NCBI GenBank assembly: GCA_016124195.1
Contig: WGOE01000004.1
Span: forward strand, 1 to 64,000
Direction: 5' to 3'
Origin: a bacterium
Lineage (GTDB): Bacteria; Pseudomonadota; Alphaproteobacteria; Rhodobacterales; Rhodobacteraceae
Length of the DNA stretch: 64,000 nucleotides
Positions 17,548 to 27,271 of the stretch are shown here, piece after piece (within the stretch, counting starts at the first letter, position 1; every line of letters begins with the position of its first letter). The translations under genes and the position numbers were made by a program. Under the pieces are notes generated by a model. The model was given only the letters and a program-made list of their open reading frames with translations, searched no databases and was not told the DNA's origin.

Positions 17548-17988
17548 TCAGCGGTTCAGATACAGACGGTAGCGGATATTGCCGTCGGCCGGCACGATGC
17601 TGTCGTAAAGCCGTCGCGCCGTCGCATTGTCGTGATGGGTGTGCCAGTACAGCCGATGCCAGCCCTTGGCCCGGGCAATCGCCATCAGGTCCTCGATCAG
17701 AGCCCGGCCCAGGCCCCGTCCGCGCGCCTTGGGGTCTACGAACAGATCCTCGAGGTAGCAGTCGTCGCCCATCACCCAGGTCGACGGGTGATGCTGGTGG
17801 ATGGCAAAGCCCAGGGGCACGCCCTCCACCACCGCCAGCCGCATCTGCATCGGGCTCGCCGGGTCCATCAGGCGGTTCCAGGCGAAGTCCGTGATGGCCG
17901 GGTCGAGGTCCTCTTCGTAAAAGTCGAGAAACCCCTGCCACAGTTCCAGCCAAGCGTCATGATCTTCGGGTGTGGCGTCGCGGATCAT
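17548..17988 (-). CDS. GNAT family N-acetyltransferase
   Basis: Acetyl-CoA-dependent acetyltransferase of 146 residues, normal for a single GNAT domain. The acetyl-CoA-binding motif A reads VDPKARGRGLGRALIEDLM, preceded by the LEDLFV strand, and the C-terminal motif includes NATARRLYDSI. The substrate cannot be told. Its ATG overlaps the stop of the M20 peptidase gene by four bases, so the two are co-transcribed and translationally coupled; a shared role in peptide or amino-acid metabolism is possible. Confidence 0.88.
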   Translation of the reverse strand: MIRDATPEDHDAWLELWQGFLDFYEEDLDPAITDFAWNRLMDPASPMQMRLAVVEGVPLGFAIHQHHPSTWVMGDDCYLEDLFVDPKARGRGLGRALIEDLMAIARAKGWHRLYWHTHHDNATARRLYDSIVPADGNIRYRLYLNR

Positions 17989-19364
17989 GCCAGCTTTTCC
18001 AGCACGCGCGCCCAGGACCGGATGCCCTTGTGAAAGCTGGTCAGGTCGTATTTCTCGTTGGGCGAATGGATCTGGTCGTCATCCTTGCCAAAGCCCAACA
18101 GGATGGCGTCGAGCCCGAGGTAGGTCTTGAAATAGCCCGCGACCGGAATCGAGCCGCCGGCGCCGATGAAGGCGGCGGGCATGCCCCATTCCTCGGTCAG
18201 GGCGGCGCGGGCGGCGGCAAAGGCGGGGTGGCCGATCGCCATCACCGAGGCGGGCGAATTGCCGTGACCCTTCCAGGTCACCGAACAATCGGCCGGCAAT
18301 TGCGCTTCGACCCAGGACCGGAAGGCCTGACGCAGGGTGTCGGGGTCTTGCTGGCCCACCAGCCGGAACGAGACCTTGGCATGGGCCTCGCCGGGCAGTA
18401 CGGTCTTGAACCCGTCGCCGGTATAGCCGCCCCAGATGCCGTTCACCTCGGCCGTCGGGCGCGACCAGAGCTTTTCCAACGGCGTGCGGTCCTGTTCGCC
18501 CGCCGGCACCGAAAGGCCGACATCGCCCAGAAAGCGCGCGTGGTCGAAGGCCAGGTTCTGCCACTGCGCGCGCAGATCGTCCGAGAGTTCGCTGACCCCG
18601 TCATAAAAGCCCGGAACCTGCACGTGGCCTTCGGCGTCATGCAGACCGGCCAGGATCCGGGTCAGCACATGGATCGGGTTCTGCGCCAGCCCGCCATACA
18701 TGCCCGAATGCAGATCGCGGCTGGCGGCGCGGATGGTGAATTCCTCGCCCAGAAGCCCGCGCAGCATCGTCACGATGGCCGGGGTCTCGCCAAAAAGGCC
18801 GGTGTCGCAGATCAGCGCCACATCGGCCGAAAGCTCCTCGGCATTGGCCTTGAGGAACGGGATCAGCGAGGGCGAGCCGGATTCCTCTTCGCCCTCCAGA
18901 AAGATCGTGAGCTTGCCGGGCAGGGTGCCATGCACCGCCTTCCAGGCGCGGCAGGCCTCGATGAAGGTCATCAGCTGGCCCTTGTCATCCGACGCGCCCC
19001 GGGCGCGGATCACGCGGCCCTTGGCCGTCTCCTCGATCGCCGGGTCAAAGGGGTCGCGATGCCAGAGCGACAAGGGATCGACCGGCTGCACGTCGTAGTG
19101 GCCGTAAAACAGAAGATGCGGGCCGGTTCCGCTGCTGCCATGCGCCACGACCATCGGATGGCCGGGCGTGGGTCGTGCCGAGGCGTCAAATCCCAATGCC
19201 TGAAGCTCTGCCACCAGCCAGTCGGCGGCGCGGGCGCAATCGGGCTTGAAGGCCGGGTCGGTCGAGATCGAGGGGATGCGCAGCAGGTCCATCAGCCGCT
19301 CCAGCGCCGCGGGCAGGGTGGCGTCGATCTGGTCCAGAACGGGGGAAACGGCGGCGGCTGGCAT
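17985..19364 (-). CDS. M20 family dipeptidase
   Basis: Zinc metallopeptidase of 459 residues, the length of the CNDP/PepV-like dipeptidase group. Metal and catalytic motifs are complete: YGHYDVQP (first metal histidine and catalytic aspartate), ARGASDDKG (bridging aspartate), EGEEESGSP (catalytic base and metal glutamate), LICDTG and DLHSGMYGG. It probably hydrolyses cytoplasmic dipeptides. The ATG at 19364 has a GGAGA site. First gene of a two-gene unit with the GNAT gene. Confidence 0.92.
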   Translation of the reverse strand: MPAAAVSPVLDQIDATLPAALERLMDLLRIPSISTDPAFKPDCARAADWLVAELQALGFDASARPTPGHPMVVAHGSSGTGPHLLFYGHYDVQPVDPLSLWHRDPFDPAIEETAKGRVIRARGASDDKGQLMTFIEACRAWKAVHGTLPGKLTIFLEGEEESGSPSLIPFLKANAEELSADVALICDTGLFGETPAIVTMLRGLLGEEFTIRAASRDLHSGMYGGLAQNPIHVLTRILAGLHDAEGHVQVPGFYDGVSELSDDLRAQWQNLAFDHARFLGDVGLSVPAGEQDRTPLEKLWSRPTAEVNGIWGGYTGDGFKTVLPGEAHAKVSFRLVGQQDPDTLRQAFRSWVEAQLPADCSVTWKGHGNSPASVMAIGHPAFAAARAALTEEWGMPAAFIGAGGSIPVAGYFKTYLGLDAILLGFGKDDDQIHSPNEKYDLTSFHKGIRSWARVLEKLA

Positions 19365-19476
19365 CGGGGAGTCTCCATCTTGTGATAGGCCAGGGCGACC
19401 CTAACAGGCGCGCGGGGACTGTCCAGAGCGGGATTTTCGCGTTAAGGGACCGCAAAGTGCCAGGATGGAGAGTGCG

Positions 19477-19896
19477 ATGCGAAAGGGTATGACCGGGTGT
19501 CTGGCGGCAATGGCCGTTCTGGGCAGTGTCTGGGCCAATGGGGCGCTGGCCGGCGATGTGCCGGTCGAGGTCAGCAAGTTGGACGGGTCGAAGATCACGC
19601 TGCATGTCTATCCGTTCCTGAAACCGGACGAGCTCAAGACCCTGCGTGTCGTGGCCAAGAACCGTCAGGCGCTGCAGATCTTCATTCCGGGCGACAAGGC
19701 GCATTTCTCGGCCATGGCCCTTGCCCCGGACGACGGCTTCATGAAAGATGGCGCTCCGGTCGAGACCGCGGTGGCGCTGAGCGATCTGCCCGATGCCGCC
19801 ACCGCCGCCGCCAACGCCCGTGCCGCCTGCGATGCCAAACGTGGCAAGAAGGGCAAGCCCTGCGTCACCGTGCTGGAGGTGGGCCCCGCGTCGTAA
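19477..19896 (+). CDS. Small secreted protein of unknown function
   Basis: A 139-residue protein with a Sec signal peptide (start [20 protein letters not shown], cleavage likely after GALA). The mature part has a [24 protein letters not shown] stretch, no clear catalytic motif, and two cysteines near the C-terminus (AACDAKR and KPCVTV) that could form a disulfide. An upstream ATG at 19465 exists, but the one at 19477 has GGAG six bases before it. It lies alone between the divergent M20 peptidase gene and hemA. I do not recognise the family. Confidence 0.75.
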   Translation: MRKGMTGCLAAMAVLGSVWANGALAGDVPVEVSKLDGSKITLHVYPFLKPDELKTLRVVAKNRQALQIFIPGDKAHFSAMALAPDDGFMKDGAPVETAVALSDLPDAATAAANARAACDAKRGKKGKPCVTVLEVGPAS

Positions 19897-19940
19897 CGCT
19901 TTGGGGGGGCGGCAAATTGCCCCGTGGAAGCGTCTGCCCT

Positions 19941-19954
19941 TTGATGCATATCAA
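19941..19954 (+). promoter_or_regulatory. Perfect FNR/FnrL box upstream of hemA
   Basis: TTGAT-GCAT-ATCAA is an exact match to the FNR-family consensus TTGAT-N4-ATCAA and lies 50 bp before the hemA start. In Rhodobacter sphaeroides the oxygen-sensing regulator FnrL is known to raise hemA expression when oxygen is low. No matching -10 is obvious at the usual distance, so the promoter class is unclear. Confidence 0.8.
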
Positions 19955-20003
19955 GGGAATACCAAGGATTTTGTCGCAGGGTGCCTGCGGACAGGAGACC
20001 GAT

Positions 20004-21227
20004 ATGACTTATGACACCGCTCTGGATGCTGCCCTGAACCGACTGCATCAGGAAGGCCGCTACCGAACCTTCATCGACATCGAACGCCAGAGGGGCCGCT
20101 TTCCCCGTGCCAACTGGCACCGGCCCGATGGCACGACGCAGGAAATCACGGTCTGGTGTGGCAATGATTATCTGGGCATGGGCCAGCACCCCGAGGTTCT
20201 GGCCGCCATGCACGAGGCGATCGAGGTTTCCGGCGCTGGCTCGGGCGGCACGCGCAACATTTCGGGCACCACCGTCTATCACAAGCGGCTGGAGGCCGAA
20301 CTGTCCGACCTGCACCGCAAGGAAGCGGCGCTGGTCTTTTCTTCGGCCTATGTCGCCAATGACGCCACGCTGTCCACCCTGCGCGCGATTTTCCCGGGGC
20401 TCATTATTTACTCGGATGCGCTCAATCATGCCTCGATGATCGAAGGCGTTCGGCGCGGTGGCGGCGAAAAGCGCATCTTCCGGCACAATGACGTGGCCCA
20501 TCTGCGCGAACTGCTGGCCAAGGACGATCCCGCAGCGCCCAAGCTCATTGCCTTCGAATCGGTTTACTCGATGGATGGCGATTTCGGTCCCATCGCGGCG
20601 ATCTGCGATTTGGCCGATGAATTCAACGCGCTGACCTATCTGGACGAGGTGCATGCCGTCGGAATGTACGGGCCGCGCGGGGCTGGCGTGGCCGAACGCG
20701 ATGGCCAGATGCACCGGATCGACATCATCAACGCAACCCTCGCCAAGGCATATGGGGTATTCGGCGGCTACATAGCTGCGACGGCGAAGATGGTGGATGC
20801 GGTGCGGTCCTATGCCCCCGGATTCATCTTCACCACCTCGCTGCCGCCGGCGGTCGCTGCGGGCGGCGCGGCCTCGGTCCGCATCCTGAAATCGGCCCAG
20901 CATCTGCGCGATGCGCAGCAGCTGAATGCGAAAATTCTGAAGATGCGGCTGAAGGGGCTTGGCCTGCCGATCATCGACCACGGCTCACATATTGTGCCCG
21001 TTCATGTCGGCAACCCCATCCATTGCAAGATGATGTCGGACCTTCTTTTGGAAGAGCATGGCATCTATGTGCAGCCGATCAACTTCCCCACCGTGCCGCG
21101 CGGCACGGAAAGACTGCGGTTCACCCCCTCTCCAGTGCATGACGCGGGCCAGATCGACCGGCTTGTGAAGGCGATGGACAGCCTCTGGCGCCAGTGTGCG
21201 CTGAATCGCGCGCAAGCCTCGGCGTGA
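20004..21227 (+). CDS. hemA: 5-aminolevulinate synthase
   Basis: PLP enzyme that condenses glycine and succinyl-CoA to 5-aminolevulinate, first step of the C4 route to haem, bacteriochlorophyll and corrinoids. It has 407 residues, the same as the Rhodobacter enzymes, and the PLP lysine is Lys248 in NATLAKAYG. The glycine-rich [13 protein letters not shown] loop and LDEVHAVG with the PLP aspartate are present. The frame is open far upstream, but the ATG at 20004 with AGGAGA seven bases before it fits the family start. The FNR box before it indicates control by oxygen tension. Rhodobacters may have a second copy (hemT); none is in this window. Confidence 0.96.
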   Translation: MTYDTALDAALNRLHQEGRYRTFIDIERQRGRFPRANWHRPDGTTQEITVWCGNDYLGMGQHPEVLAAMHEAIEVSGAGSGGTRNISGTTVYHKRLEAELSDLHRKEAALVFSSAYVANDATLSTLRAIFPGLIIYSDALNHASMIEGVRRGGGEKRIFRHNDVAHLRELLAKDDPAAPKLIAFESVYSMDGDFGPIAAICDLADEFNALTYLDEVHAVGMYGPRGAGVAERDGQMHRIDIINATLAKAYGVFGGYIAATAKMVDAVRSYAPGFIFTTSLPPAVAAGGAASVRILKSAQHLRDAQQLNAKILKMRLKGLGLPIIDHGSHIVPVHVGNPIHCKMMSDLLLEEHGIYVQPINFPTVPRGTERLRFTPSPVHDAGQIDRLVKAMDSLWRQCALNRAQASA

Positions 21228-21345
21228 GCTTTCTCGCATATGCAAAAAGGCTTGCCCTGTGCTAACCTTTGCGGAATACGGCGACCATGAGTCGCGCCTC
21301 AATGGCGACTCAGGAATGATACGGGGCAGTGATGGGGCAGGGCGC

Positions 21346-22545
21346 ATGATCGGGCGGAAAATCCGCACACCGATGCCAGAGTTGGACGGGCCGAAGGGCT
21401 TTGACGACTTTGAATTGCGGCTCGGTGACCTCATGAGAGGCGAGCGCGCGACGCTTGGCAAATCACTTCTTGATGTGCAGCGCGAGTTGAAGATCAAAGC
21501 TTCGTATATCGCGGCCATCGAGAATGCCGATGTCTCGGCCTTCGAATCGCCCGGCTTCGTGGCGGGCTATGTGCGGTCCTATGCGCGCTATCTTGGCATG
21601 GACCCCGACCCGACCTTTGCCCGTTTCTGCATCGAGGCGAATTTCGAAGTGGCACATGGCATGTCCGAAGCTGCCTCGGGCCAGATGGTCAAGGCCGCGC
21701 GCAACCGCGTGCCGCCGGAAAAGCGCGATCCCTTCGTCCATGCGAGTTTTGTGCCACAGGGCGAAAGCCTGTTCGCCAAGGTCGAGCCGGGGGCTGTCGG
21801 CTCCTTCGCCGTGCTGATCGCGCTGATCGGCGCATTGGGATATGGCGGATGGTCGGTCCTGCAAGAGGTGCAGCGCGTCCAACTGGCCCCGGTCAATGAG
21901 GCGCCTTCGGTGGTGGCCGAAATCGACCCTCTGGGCAATGTGAAGGGCGATGCGCCGCTGGTCCGTTCGGCGCCGCCGACGCCCGCTTCGGATGTGGGGG
22001 CCGACATGCTGTCGCGTCAAGCCGCGCTGAATGTGCCGGTCCTGACCCCGCGTGACGGTCCGATCGCCTCGATCAACCCGGCCGAGCATGAAACCACGAT
22101 GCAGGCCAGCGTCGATCAGGCCGTCAAGACGGCGCTGGCGACAGATACGCCGGTGCAGGTCGTGGCCGATGCCGCGCCGGGGGTCGAGATCCTCGCCGTG
22201 CGGCCCAGTTGGGTGCGCGTGTCGGCGGTGGATGGCACGGTCTTGTTCGAAAAGATCCTCGACGCCGGTGAACGCTACACCGTGCCGGCCCTGTCGCAGG
22301 CCCCGGTGTTGCGCGCGGGCAATTCGGGATCGGTCTATTTCTCGGTCAACGGCAAGACCTATGGCCCGGCCTCGCCTGGATCGAATGTTGTGAAGAACCT
22401 GTCGCTGGCCGCCTCGTCGCTGACCTCGACCTATCAGCTGGCCAATCTGTCGGGCGATGCGGACCTTGCGCATTTCGTCAACGTGGCCGAGGCGACACAG
22501 GTCGCCCCCGCCGCGGACACGAGCACGACAGCCCCGCAGAACTGA
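21346..22545 (+). CDS. rodZ: RodZ-like cell-shape protein (HTH plus DUF4115)
   Basis: Bitopic membrane protein of about 399 residues. The cytoplasmic N-terminus has a RodZ-type helix-turn-helix ([20 protein letters not shown], then [16 protein letters not shown]), a membrane helix ([18 protein letters not shown]) lies near the middle, and the periplasmic part ends in a DUF4115 domain ([20 protein letters not shown]). RodZ links MreB to the cell-wall elongation machinery. It lies directly upstream of ispG, the same gene pair as in E. coli. The start is uncertain: ATG 21346 is chosen because its MIGRK leads into the conserved part, but ATG 21316 is possible. Confidence 0.88.
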   Translation: MIGRKIRTPMPELDGPKGFDDFELRLGDLMRGERATLGKSLLDVQRELKIKASYIAAIENADVSAFESPGFVAGYVRSYARYLGMDPDPTFARFCIEANFEVAHGMSEAASGQMVKAARNRVPPEKRDPFVHASFVPQGESLFAKVEPGAVGSFAVLIALIGALGYGGWSVLQEVQRVQLAPVNEAPSVVAEIDPLGNVKGDAPLVRSAPPTPASDVGADMLSRQAALNVPVLTPRDGPIASINPAEHETTMQASVDQAVKTALATDTPVQVVADAAPGVEILAVRPSWVRVSAVDGTVLFEKILDAGERYTVPALSQAPVLRAGNSGSVYFSVNGKTYGPASPGSNVVKNLSLAASSLTSTYQLANLSGDADLAHFVNVAEATQVAPAADTSTTAPQN

Positions 22546-22648
22546 TCCCTGCCGCACCTTGCCGGCGTTCAACTTTGTGTCCTCTGCCGTTGCAGGTGTC
22601 ACATTGGCAGCCTATCCTTCAGGCCCGAGCGAAGCTGAAGGACATCTC

Positions 22649-23764
22649 ATGAGCCACAATCCGATCCGCCCCTGGCGCAACATCGATCGCAGGGTTAGCC
22701 GCCAGATCCGGGTCGGCAAGGTGCTGGTGGGGGGGGATGCGCCGATCTCGGTGCAGACCATGACCAATACGATCACCTCTGATGTCAAGGCCACGCTGGA
22801 ACAGGTGCAGCGCTGCGCCGTGGCCGGGGCCGACATCGTGCGGATCTCCACCCCCGACGAAGACAGCACGCGCGCCCTGAAAGAGATCTGCGCCGAAAGC
22901 CCGGTGCCGATCGTGGCCGACATCCATTTCCACTACAAGCGCGCCATCGAGGCCGCCGAGGCGGGTGCGGCCTGCCTGCGCATCAACCCCGGCAACATCG
23001 GCGACGCCCGTCGCGTGGCCGAGGTGGTCAAGGCCGCCAAGGACCACGGCTGTTCCATCCGCATCGGCGTCAATGCGGGAAGTCTCGAAAAGCACCTGTT
23101 GGAGAAATACGGCGAGCCTTGCCCGGATGCCATGGTGGAATCGGGCCTCGACCATATCAAACTGTTGCAGGACAACGATTTTCATGAATTCAAGATCTCG
23201 GTGAAGGCCTCGGATGTCTTCATGGCGGCCGCGGCCTATCAGCAGCTTGCCACCGTGACCGACGCGCCGATCCATCTGGGCATCACCGAGGCGGGCGGTC
23301 TGGTCTCGGGCACCGTCAAATCGGCGATCGGCCTCGGCAGCCTTCTCTGGATGGGGATCGGCGACACGATCCGTGTCAGCCTGTCCGCCGATCCGGTCGA
23401 AGAGGTCAAGGTCGGGTTCGAGATCCTGAAATCGCTGGGCCTGCGCCACCGCGGCGTCACGATCATCTCGTGCCCGTCCTGCGCACGTCAGGGGTTCGAC
23501 GTGATCCAGACGGTAGCGGCCCTCGAATCGCGCCTGGCCCATATCACCACCTCGATGAGCCTGTCGATCATCGGCTGCGTGGTCAACGGCCCGGGCGAGG
23601 CGCTGATGACCGACATCGGCTTCACCGGCGGCGGGGCGGGCAAGGGCATGGTCTACCTCGCTGGCAGGCAGGACCATACCATGGGCAATGAAAGGATGGT
23701 TGATCACATCGTAGATCTGGTCGAGGCCAAGGCCGCCGAACTCGAGGCCGCCAAGGCGGACTGA
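22649..23764 (+). CDS. ispG: 4-hydroxy-3-methylbut-2-enyl diphosphate synthase
   Basis: Iron-sulfur enzyme of the MEP isoprenoid pathway that converts the cyclic diphosphate MEcPP to HMBPP. It has 371 residues, matching bacterial enzymes without an insert domain. The 4Fe-4S ligands are Cys275 and Cys278 (ISCPSCAR) and Cys310 ([12 protein letters not shown]), with Glu317 as fourth ligand. The frame is open upstream to 22457, but the ATG at 22649 after GAAGGAC fits the family. Probably transcribed with rodZ, and followed by a strong hairpin. Confidence 0.96.
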   Translation: MSHNPIRPWRNIDRRVSRQIRVGKVLVGGDAPISVQTMTNTITSDVKATLEQVQRCAVAGADIVRISTPDEDSTRALKEICAESPVPIVADIHFHYKRAIEAAEAGAACLRINPGNIGDARRVAEVVKAAKDHGCSIRIGVNAGSLEKHLLEKYGEPCPDAMVESGLDHIKLLQDNDFHEFKISVKASDVFMAAAAYQQLATVTDAPIHLGITEAGGLVSGTVKSAIGLGSLLWMGIGDTIRVSLSADPVEEVKVGFEILKSLGLRHRGVTIISCPSCARQGFDVIQTVAALESRLAHITTSMSLSIIGCVVNGPGEALMTDIGFTGGGAGKGMVYLAGRQDHTMGNERMVDHIVDLVEAKAAELEAAKAD

Positions 23765-23804
23765 CCCTTTCCATTGCTCTTTGCCGCACTACTCACGGGA
23801 GGGT

Positions 23805-23829
23805 CTGGGAGGGCAGTCAGCCCTCCCAG
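23805..23829. terminator. Hairpin between convergent ispG and DsbA-like genes
   Basis: A perfect 10-base stem CTGGGAGGGC/GCCCTCCCAG with a five-base loop in the 100-bp gap between two gene ends. It lacks a T-run on either side, so it is a likely but not ideal two-way terminator. Confidence 0.6.
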
Positions 23830-23864
23830 CCGGGTCCGCAGAGCGGCCCGGCAGCAAGAAGGGA

Positions 23865-24608
23865 TCAGCCCGCGCGGGCCTGATCCACGATCTGTTTCAT
23901 GCCGTCCTCGGGCACATAGCCACGCAGCATCTTGCTGTCGATCACGAAGGTCGGCGTGCCGGTGATGTTCAGCTTTGCCGCCAGATCATGGTTGGCCTTG
24001 ATGATGTCGGCCACGTCCAATGAATCCATCTTGGCCAGGATCGGCGCCGGGTCATAGCCCAGCGTCTTGGCCAGCCGGCCCAAGGTTTCGGCATCGGGCG
24101 CGCCGCGCAGCGTGATCAGCGCGTCATGCACGCTCTTGTAGGCCGTATCGCCGTGCAGCAGCCGCACCGCGATGGCGAATTTGGACGAGGTCAGCGAATC
24201 GTCACCCAGAATCGGGAATTCCTTGACGACAAAGCGGATATTGCCGTCGGTCTTGACCAGGTCCTCGACCTCGGAATAGGCCTTGCGGCAATAGGTGCAG
24301 CGATAGTCCATGAATTCGACGACGGTCACATTGCCGTCAGGATTGCCGCCGACCCAGCTCGCCGGGTCCTTGTAAAGCGCGTCGGCATTCGAGGACAGGG
24401 CCGTGCTGTCGGCCTGCGCCGCGGCTTGATCCTGCTTGGTCTGCAAGGCCTGGACCGCCTCCATGATCACTTCGGGGTGTTCCATCAGATATTGCCGCAC
24501 CTCGGACCGAAAGGCGTCGCGTTCGGCGGGGGTCATGTCGCCAAGGCTCCCGGCAAGGGCAGTCGAGGCCAGAAGGCACAGGGAGGTGGCAAAAGCAAAA
24601 CGGCGCAT
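23865..24608 (-). CDS. DsbA-family periplasmic thiol-disulfide protein
   Basis: Secreted thioredoxin-fold protein of 247 residues, with signal peptide MRRFAFATSLCLLASTALAG. A helical N-terminal extension (about 22-80) resembles the oligomerising region of Com1/ScsC-type DsbA proteins, followed by the thioredoxin-DsbA domain with redox pair C104-T-Y-C107 and the cis-proline loop GTPTFVI. It probably acts as a disulfide oxidase or isomerase in the periplasm. The open frame extends to 24758, but the ATG at 24608 starts at the signal peptide. It is divergent from the aminotransferase gene. Confidence 0.9.
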   Translation of the reverse strand: MRRFAFATSLCLLASTALAGSLGDMTPAERDAFRSEVRQYLMEHPEVIMEAVQALQTKQDQAAAQADSTALSSNADALYKDPASWVGGNPDGNVTVVEFMDYRCTYCRKAYSEVEDLVKTDGNIRFVVKEFPILGDDSLTSSKFAIAVRLLHGDTAYKSVHDALITLRGAPDAETLGRLAKTLGYDPAPILAKMDSLDVADIIKANHDLAAKLNITGTPTFVIDSKMLRGYVPEDGMKQIVDQARAG

Positions 24609-24720
24609 GACGGACCTTTGGCAATGAGACGATAACGGGCGGATGACCTGAAGATGATCGGGTCGGGCTTGACCTTGCGGCCTCAGGCGGGAACATGGCG
24701 TGGCAGGATGGGGCAGGTCA

Positions 24721-25863
24721 ATGCGAAGTTCAAGACGGGGGCAGGTGGATGCCTTCATTGTGATGGATGTGGTCGAGGCGGCGCGCGCTGCCGAGGCCTC
24801 GGGGCGTCACATCATCCATATGGAGGTCGGCCAGCCCGGCACCGGCGCGCCCGCAGGGGCCAGCGCCGCCGTATCGGCGGCGCTGCGTCATCCACTGGGT
24901 TACACTGTTTCGCTTGGCTTGCCGGCCTTGCGCGCCGGCATCGCGGGCCTTTACCGGCGCTGGTACGGGGTGGAGCTTGAGCCGGCGCGGGTGATCGTGA
25001 CCTCGGGCTCGTCTGGCGCATTTCTTCTGGCCTTTACCGCGTTGTTCGACGGCGGCGACCGTGTGGGTCTGGGCGAGCCGGGCTATCCCAGCTATCGCCA
25101 GATCCTCAAGGCGCTGGATCTTGTGCCGGTCGGCATCCCGAGCCGGGACGAGAACCGCCTGCAACCGGTGCCGGCGCAGCTTGACGGGCTGGACCTGCAG
25201 GGGCTGATCGTGGCCTCGCCGGGCAATCCGACCGGCACGATGCTGGACCACGCGGCACTGGGTGCGCTGATGCAGGCGGCGGAGGCGCGCGACATGGCCT
25301 TTGTGTCGGACGAGATCTATCACGGCCTGCATTACGGCGCGCGCGCGGTCTCGGCGCTGGAGATCGGCAAAGAGGCCTATGTGATCAACTCGTTCTCGAA
25401 ATATTTCAGCATGACGGGGTGGCGGGTCGGCTGGATGGTGGTGCCCGAGGATCACATCCGCACGGTCGAACGGTTGGCGCAGAACCTGTTCATCTGCGCC
25501 CCGCACGTGGCGCAGGTGGCGGCGCTGGCCGCACTCGACTGCGTGGACGAGCTCGAGGCCAACCGCGCGACCTATGCCGAAAACCGCCGGCTGATGCTGG
25601 AGGGGCTGCCCAAGGCCGGCTTCACCCGCATCGCACCGCCCGATGGCGCCTTCTACATTTATGCCGATGTGGGCGAACTGACGAGCGACTCGTTGGCCTT
25701 TGCTGCAGAACTCTTGCGCGAGGCCGGGGTGGCGGTGACGCCGGGGCTTGACTTTGACCCGGTGCGCGGGGCGCGGACCTTGCGGTTTTCCTATGCCGCG
25801 GCCACCGCCGACATCGTAGAGGGCCTGCGCCGCTTGTGCGCCTATATGGGGCAGCGGGCGTGA
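24721..25863 (+). CDS. PLP-dependent aminotransferase, class I/II
   Basis: Cytoplasmic aminotransferase of about 380 residues, AspC-like fold type I. Visible motifs: SPGNPTGTM (substrate and PLP contact), SDEIYHGLHY with the PLP-ring aspartate, the Schiff-base lysine in NSFSKYFSMTGWRVGW, and the C-terminal arginine in TLRFSYA. The substrate cannot be told from sequence. A GTG at 24700 gives seven more residues; the ATG at 24721 after GGGGCAGG is taken here. The conserved hairpin repeat follows 14 bp after the stop. Confidence 0.85.
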   Translation: MRSSRRGQVDAFIVMDVVEAARAAEASGRHIIHMEVGQPGTGAPAGASAAVSAALRHPLGYTVSLGLPALRAGIAGLYRRWYGVELEPARVIVTSGSSGAFLLAFTALFDGGDRVGLGEPGYPSYRQILKALDLVPVGIPSRDENRLQPVPAQLDGLDLQGLIVASPGNPTGTMLDHAALGALMQAAEARDMAFVSDEIYHGLHYGARAVSALEIGKEAYVINSFSKYFSMTGWRVGWMVVPEDHIRTVERLAQNLFICAPHVAQVAALAALDCVDELEANRATYAENRRLMLEGLPKAGFTRIAPPDGAFYIYADVGELTSDSLAFAAELLREAGVAVTPGLDFDPVRGARTLRFSYAAATADIVEGLRRLCAYMGQRA

Positions 25864-25876
25864 AGGGGGCCGGCCG

Positions 25877-25914
25877 CCGGGGGTTTCACACCCCCGGACC
25901 CCCGTGGGGTATTT
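25877..25914 (+). repeat. Palindromic intergenic repeat family 1, copy 1
   Basis: The hairpin CCGGGGGT-TTCAC-ACCCCCGG (perfect eight-base stem) is followed by CCCGTGGGGTATTT. Two further copies lie at 31207-31240 (plus) and 63337-63378 (minus). It ends nine bases before the amidase start and may act as an attenuator or terminator of the aminotransferase message. Confidence 0.75.
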
Positions 25915-25922
25915 ATGAACAA

Positions 25923-27149
25923 ATGAAAGGGACGGCGGTGGGTTTTCTGCGGCGGCTTGTCGTGCTGCTTTTGTGGCTGGCTGCCGTCGGTGTGGCACCG
26001 GCCGGGGCGCAGGGGCTTTCGGCGCTGGCCCGGCTCGATCCGGGCAAGAGCCATTTGCTGGATGCGCAGGGCGGGGTCGATCTGGTCTTGAGCCTGAGCC
26101 AGCCGGTGCCTTGGCGGGTGCGGGTTCTGGACAAGCCCGCGCGGTTGATCGTGGATTTCCGCGAGGTGGATTGGTCGGGCCTCGAGCAGATGCCGCAGAA
26201 CAGCGCGGGTGTGCTGGGCCTGCGCGCCGGGGTGTTCCGGCCGGGCTGGTCGCGGCTGGTGGTTGATCTGACCGGCCCCATGCTGGTGGACCAGGCGGCG
26301 ATGACGACCGGGCCCGCCACCCAGGTCCATATCGCCCTCAAGCCCGCCAGCGCCGCGGCCTTTGCCGCCAAGGCCGCCGAGCCCGAGCCCGAAGGCTGGG
26401 CTCTGCCGCGGCCGGCGCCCCTGGTGCCGGTGCCCAAGCGCGGCAAGGGGCCCCTGGTGGTGGTGCTGGACCCCGGGCATGGCGGCATAGATCCCGGGGC
26501 CGAGCGCGACGGGCAATCCGAGGCCAAGCTGATGATGGTCTTTGCCCGCGAGCTCAAGGAAGTGCTGCTGCGCGATGGCGGCTTCAAGGTGATCCTCACG
26601 CGGGAGGACGACACATTCGTGCCGCTTGAGACGCGGATCTCGATTGCCCATATGGCAGGGGCGCAGGTGTTTCTGGCCCTGCATGCCGATGCGCTCGCCG
26701 AGGGCGAGGCGGTGGGGGCCACGGTCTACACCCTGTCGGACGAGGCGACCGACCGCGCCTCGGCCACACTGGCCGAACGGCACAACCGCGATGACCTGCT
26801 GGCCGGGGTCGACCTGTCCCAGCAGGACGATGTCGTGGCCACGGTGCTGATGGACATGGCGCGCAGCGAGACCCAGCCGCGCACCGCAAAGCTCGCCGAT
26901 GCGCTGGTCGCGGCGATCCAGGCCGCCAAGATCCGCATGCACCGCCATCCGCATCAGGAAGCGGGCTTTGCCGTGCTGAAATCGGCCGATATCCCGAGCG
27001 TCCTGCTGGAGGTGGGCTTTCTGTCTTCGGAAAGCGATCTGGCCCATCTTCTGGACGCCGATTGGCGCCAGACCATGGCGCGGGCGATCCGCGACGGGTT
27101 GAAGGCCTGGGCCGAGGCGGATCAGGCAGAGGCCAAGGCCTCGCCCTGA
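25923..27149 (+). CDS. amiC: N-acetylmuramoyl-L-alanine amidase (AMIN plus Amidase_3)
   Basis: Periplasmic cell-wall hydrolase of about 408 residues that cleaves the amide bond between muramic acid and the stem peptide, for daughter-cell separation. After a signal peptide (VVLLLWLAAVGVAPAGAQ) come an AMIN targeting domain (about 30-150), a linker, and a zinc amidase domain from about 180 with DPGHGGIDPGA (zinc histidine), the glutamate in GQSEAKL, the FLALHAD histidine and the EVGFLSS catalytic glutamate. ATG 25923 is chosen; a GTG at 25938 is an alternative. It is followed by PBP1A, so the two wall enzymes may be co-regulated. Confidence 0.92.
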   Translation: MKGTAVGFLRRLVVLLLWLAAVGVAPAGAQGLSALARLDPGKSHLLDAQGGVDLVLSLSQPVPWRVRVLDKPARLIVDFREVDWSGLEQMPQNSAGVLGLRAGVFRPGWSRLVVDLTGPMLVDQAAMTTGPATQVHIALKPASAAAFAAKAAEPEPEGWALPRPAPLVPVPKRGKGPLVVVLDPGHGGIDPGAERDGQSEAKLMMVFARELKEVLLRDGGFKVILTREDDTFVPLETRISIAHMAGAQVFLALHADALAEGEAVGATVYTLSDEATDRASATLAERHNRDDLLAGVDLSQQDDVVATVLMDMARSETQPRTAKLADALVAAIQAAKIRMHRHPHQEAGFAVLKSADIPSVLLEVGFLSSESDLAHLLDADWRQTMARAIRDGLKAWAEADQAEAKASP

Positions 27150-27271
27150 CCGGGGGCAGGTTCTGCGGCATCGGCGGCTTTGCACCGCAGGATTTCACAT
27201 CGCCGTGTCATCGTTTTGACCTTGGGGCCGCAATGGCTGTATAGGTAAGCCACTCAAAGGGGGCCGCGCGC

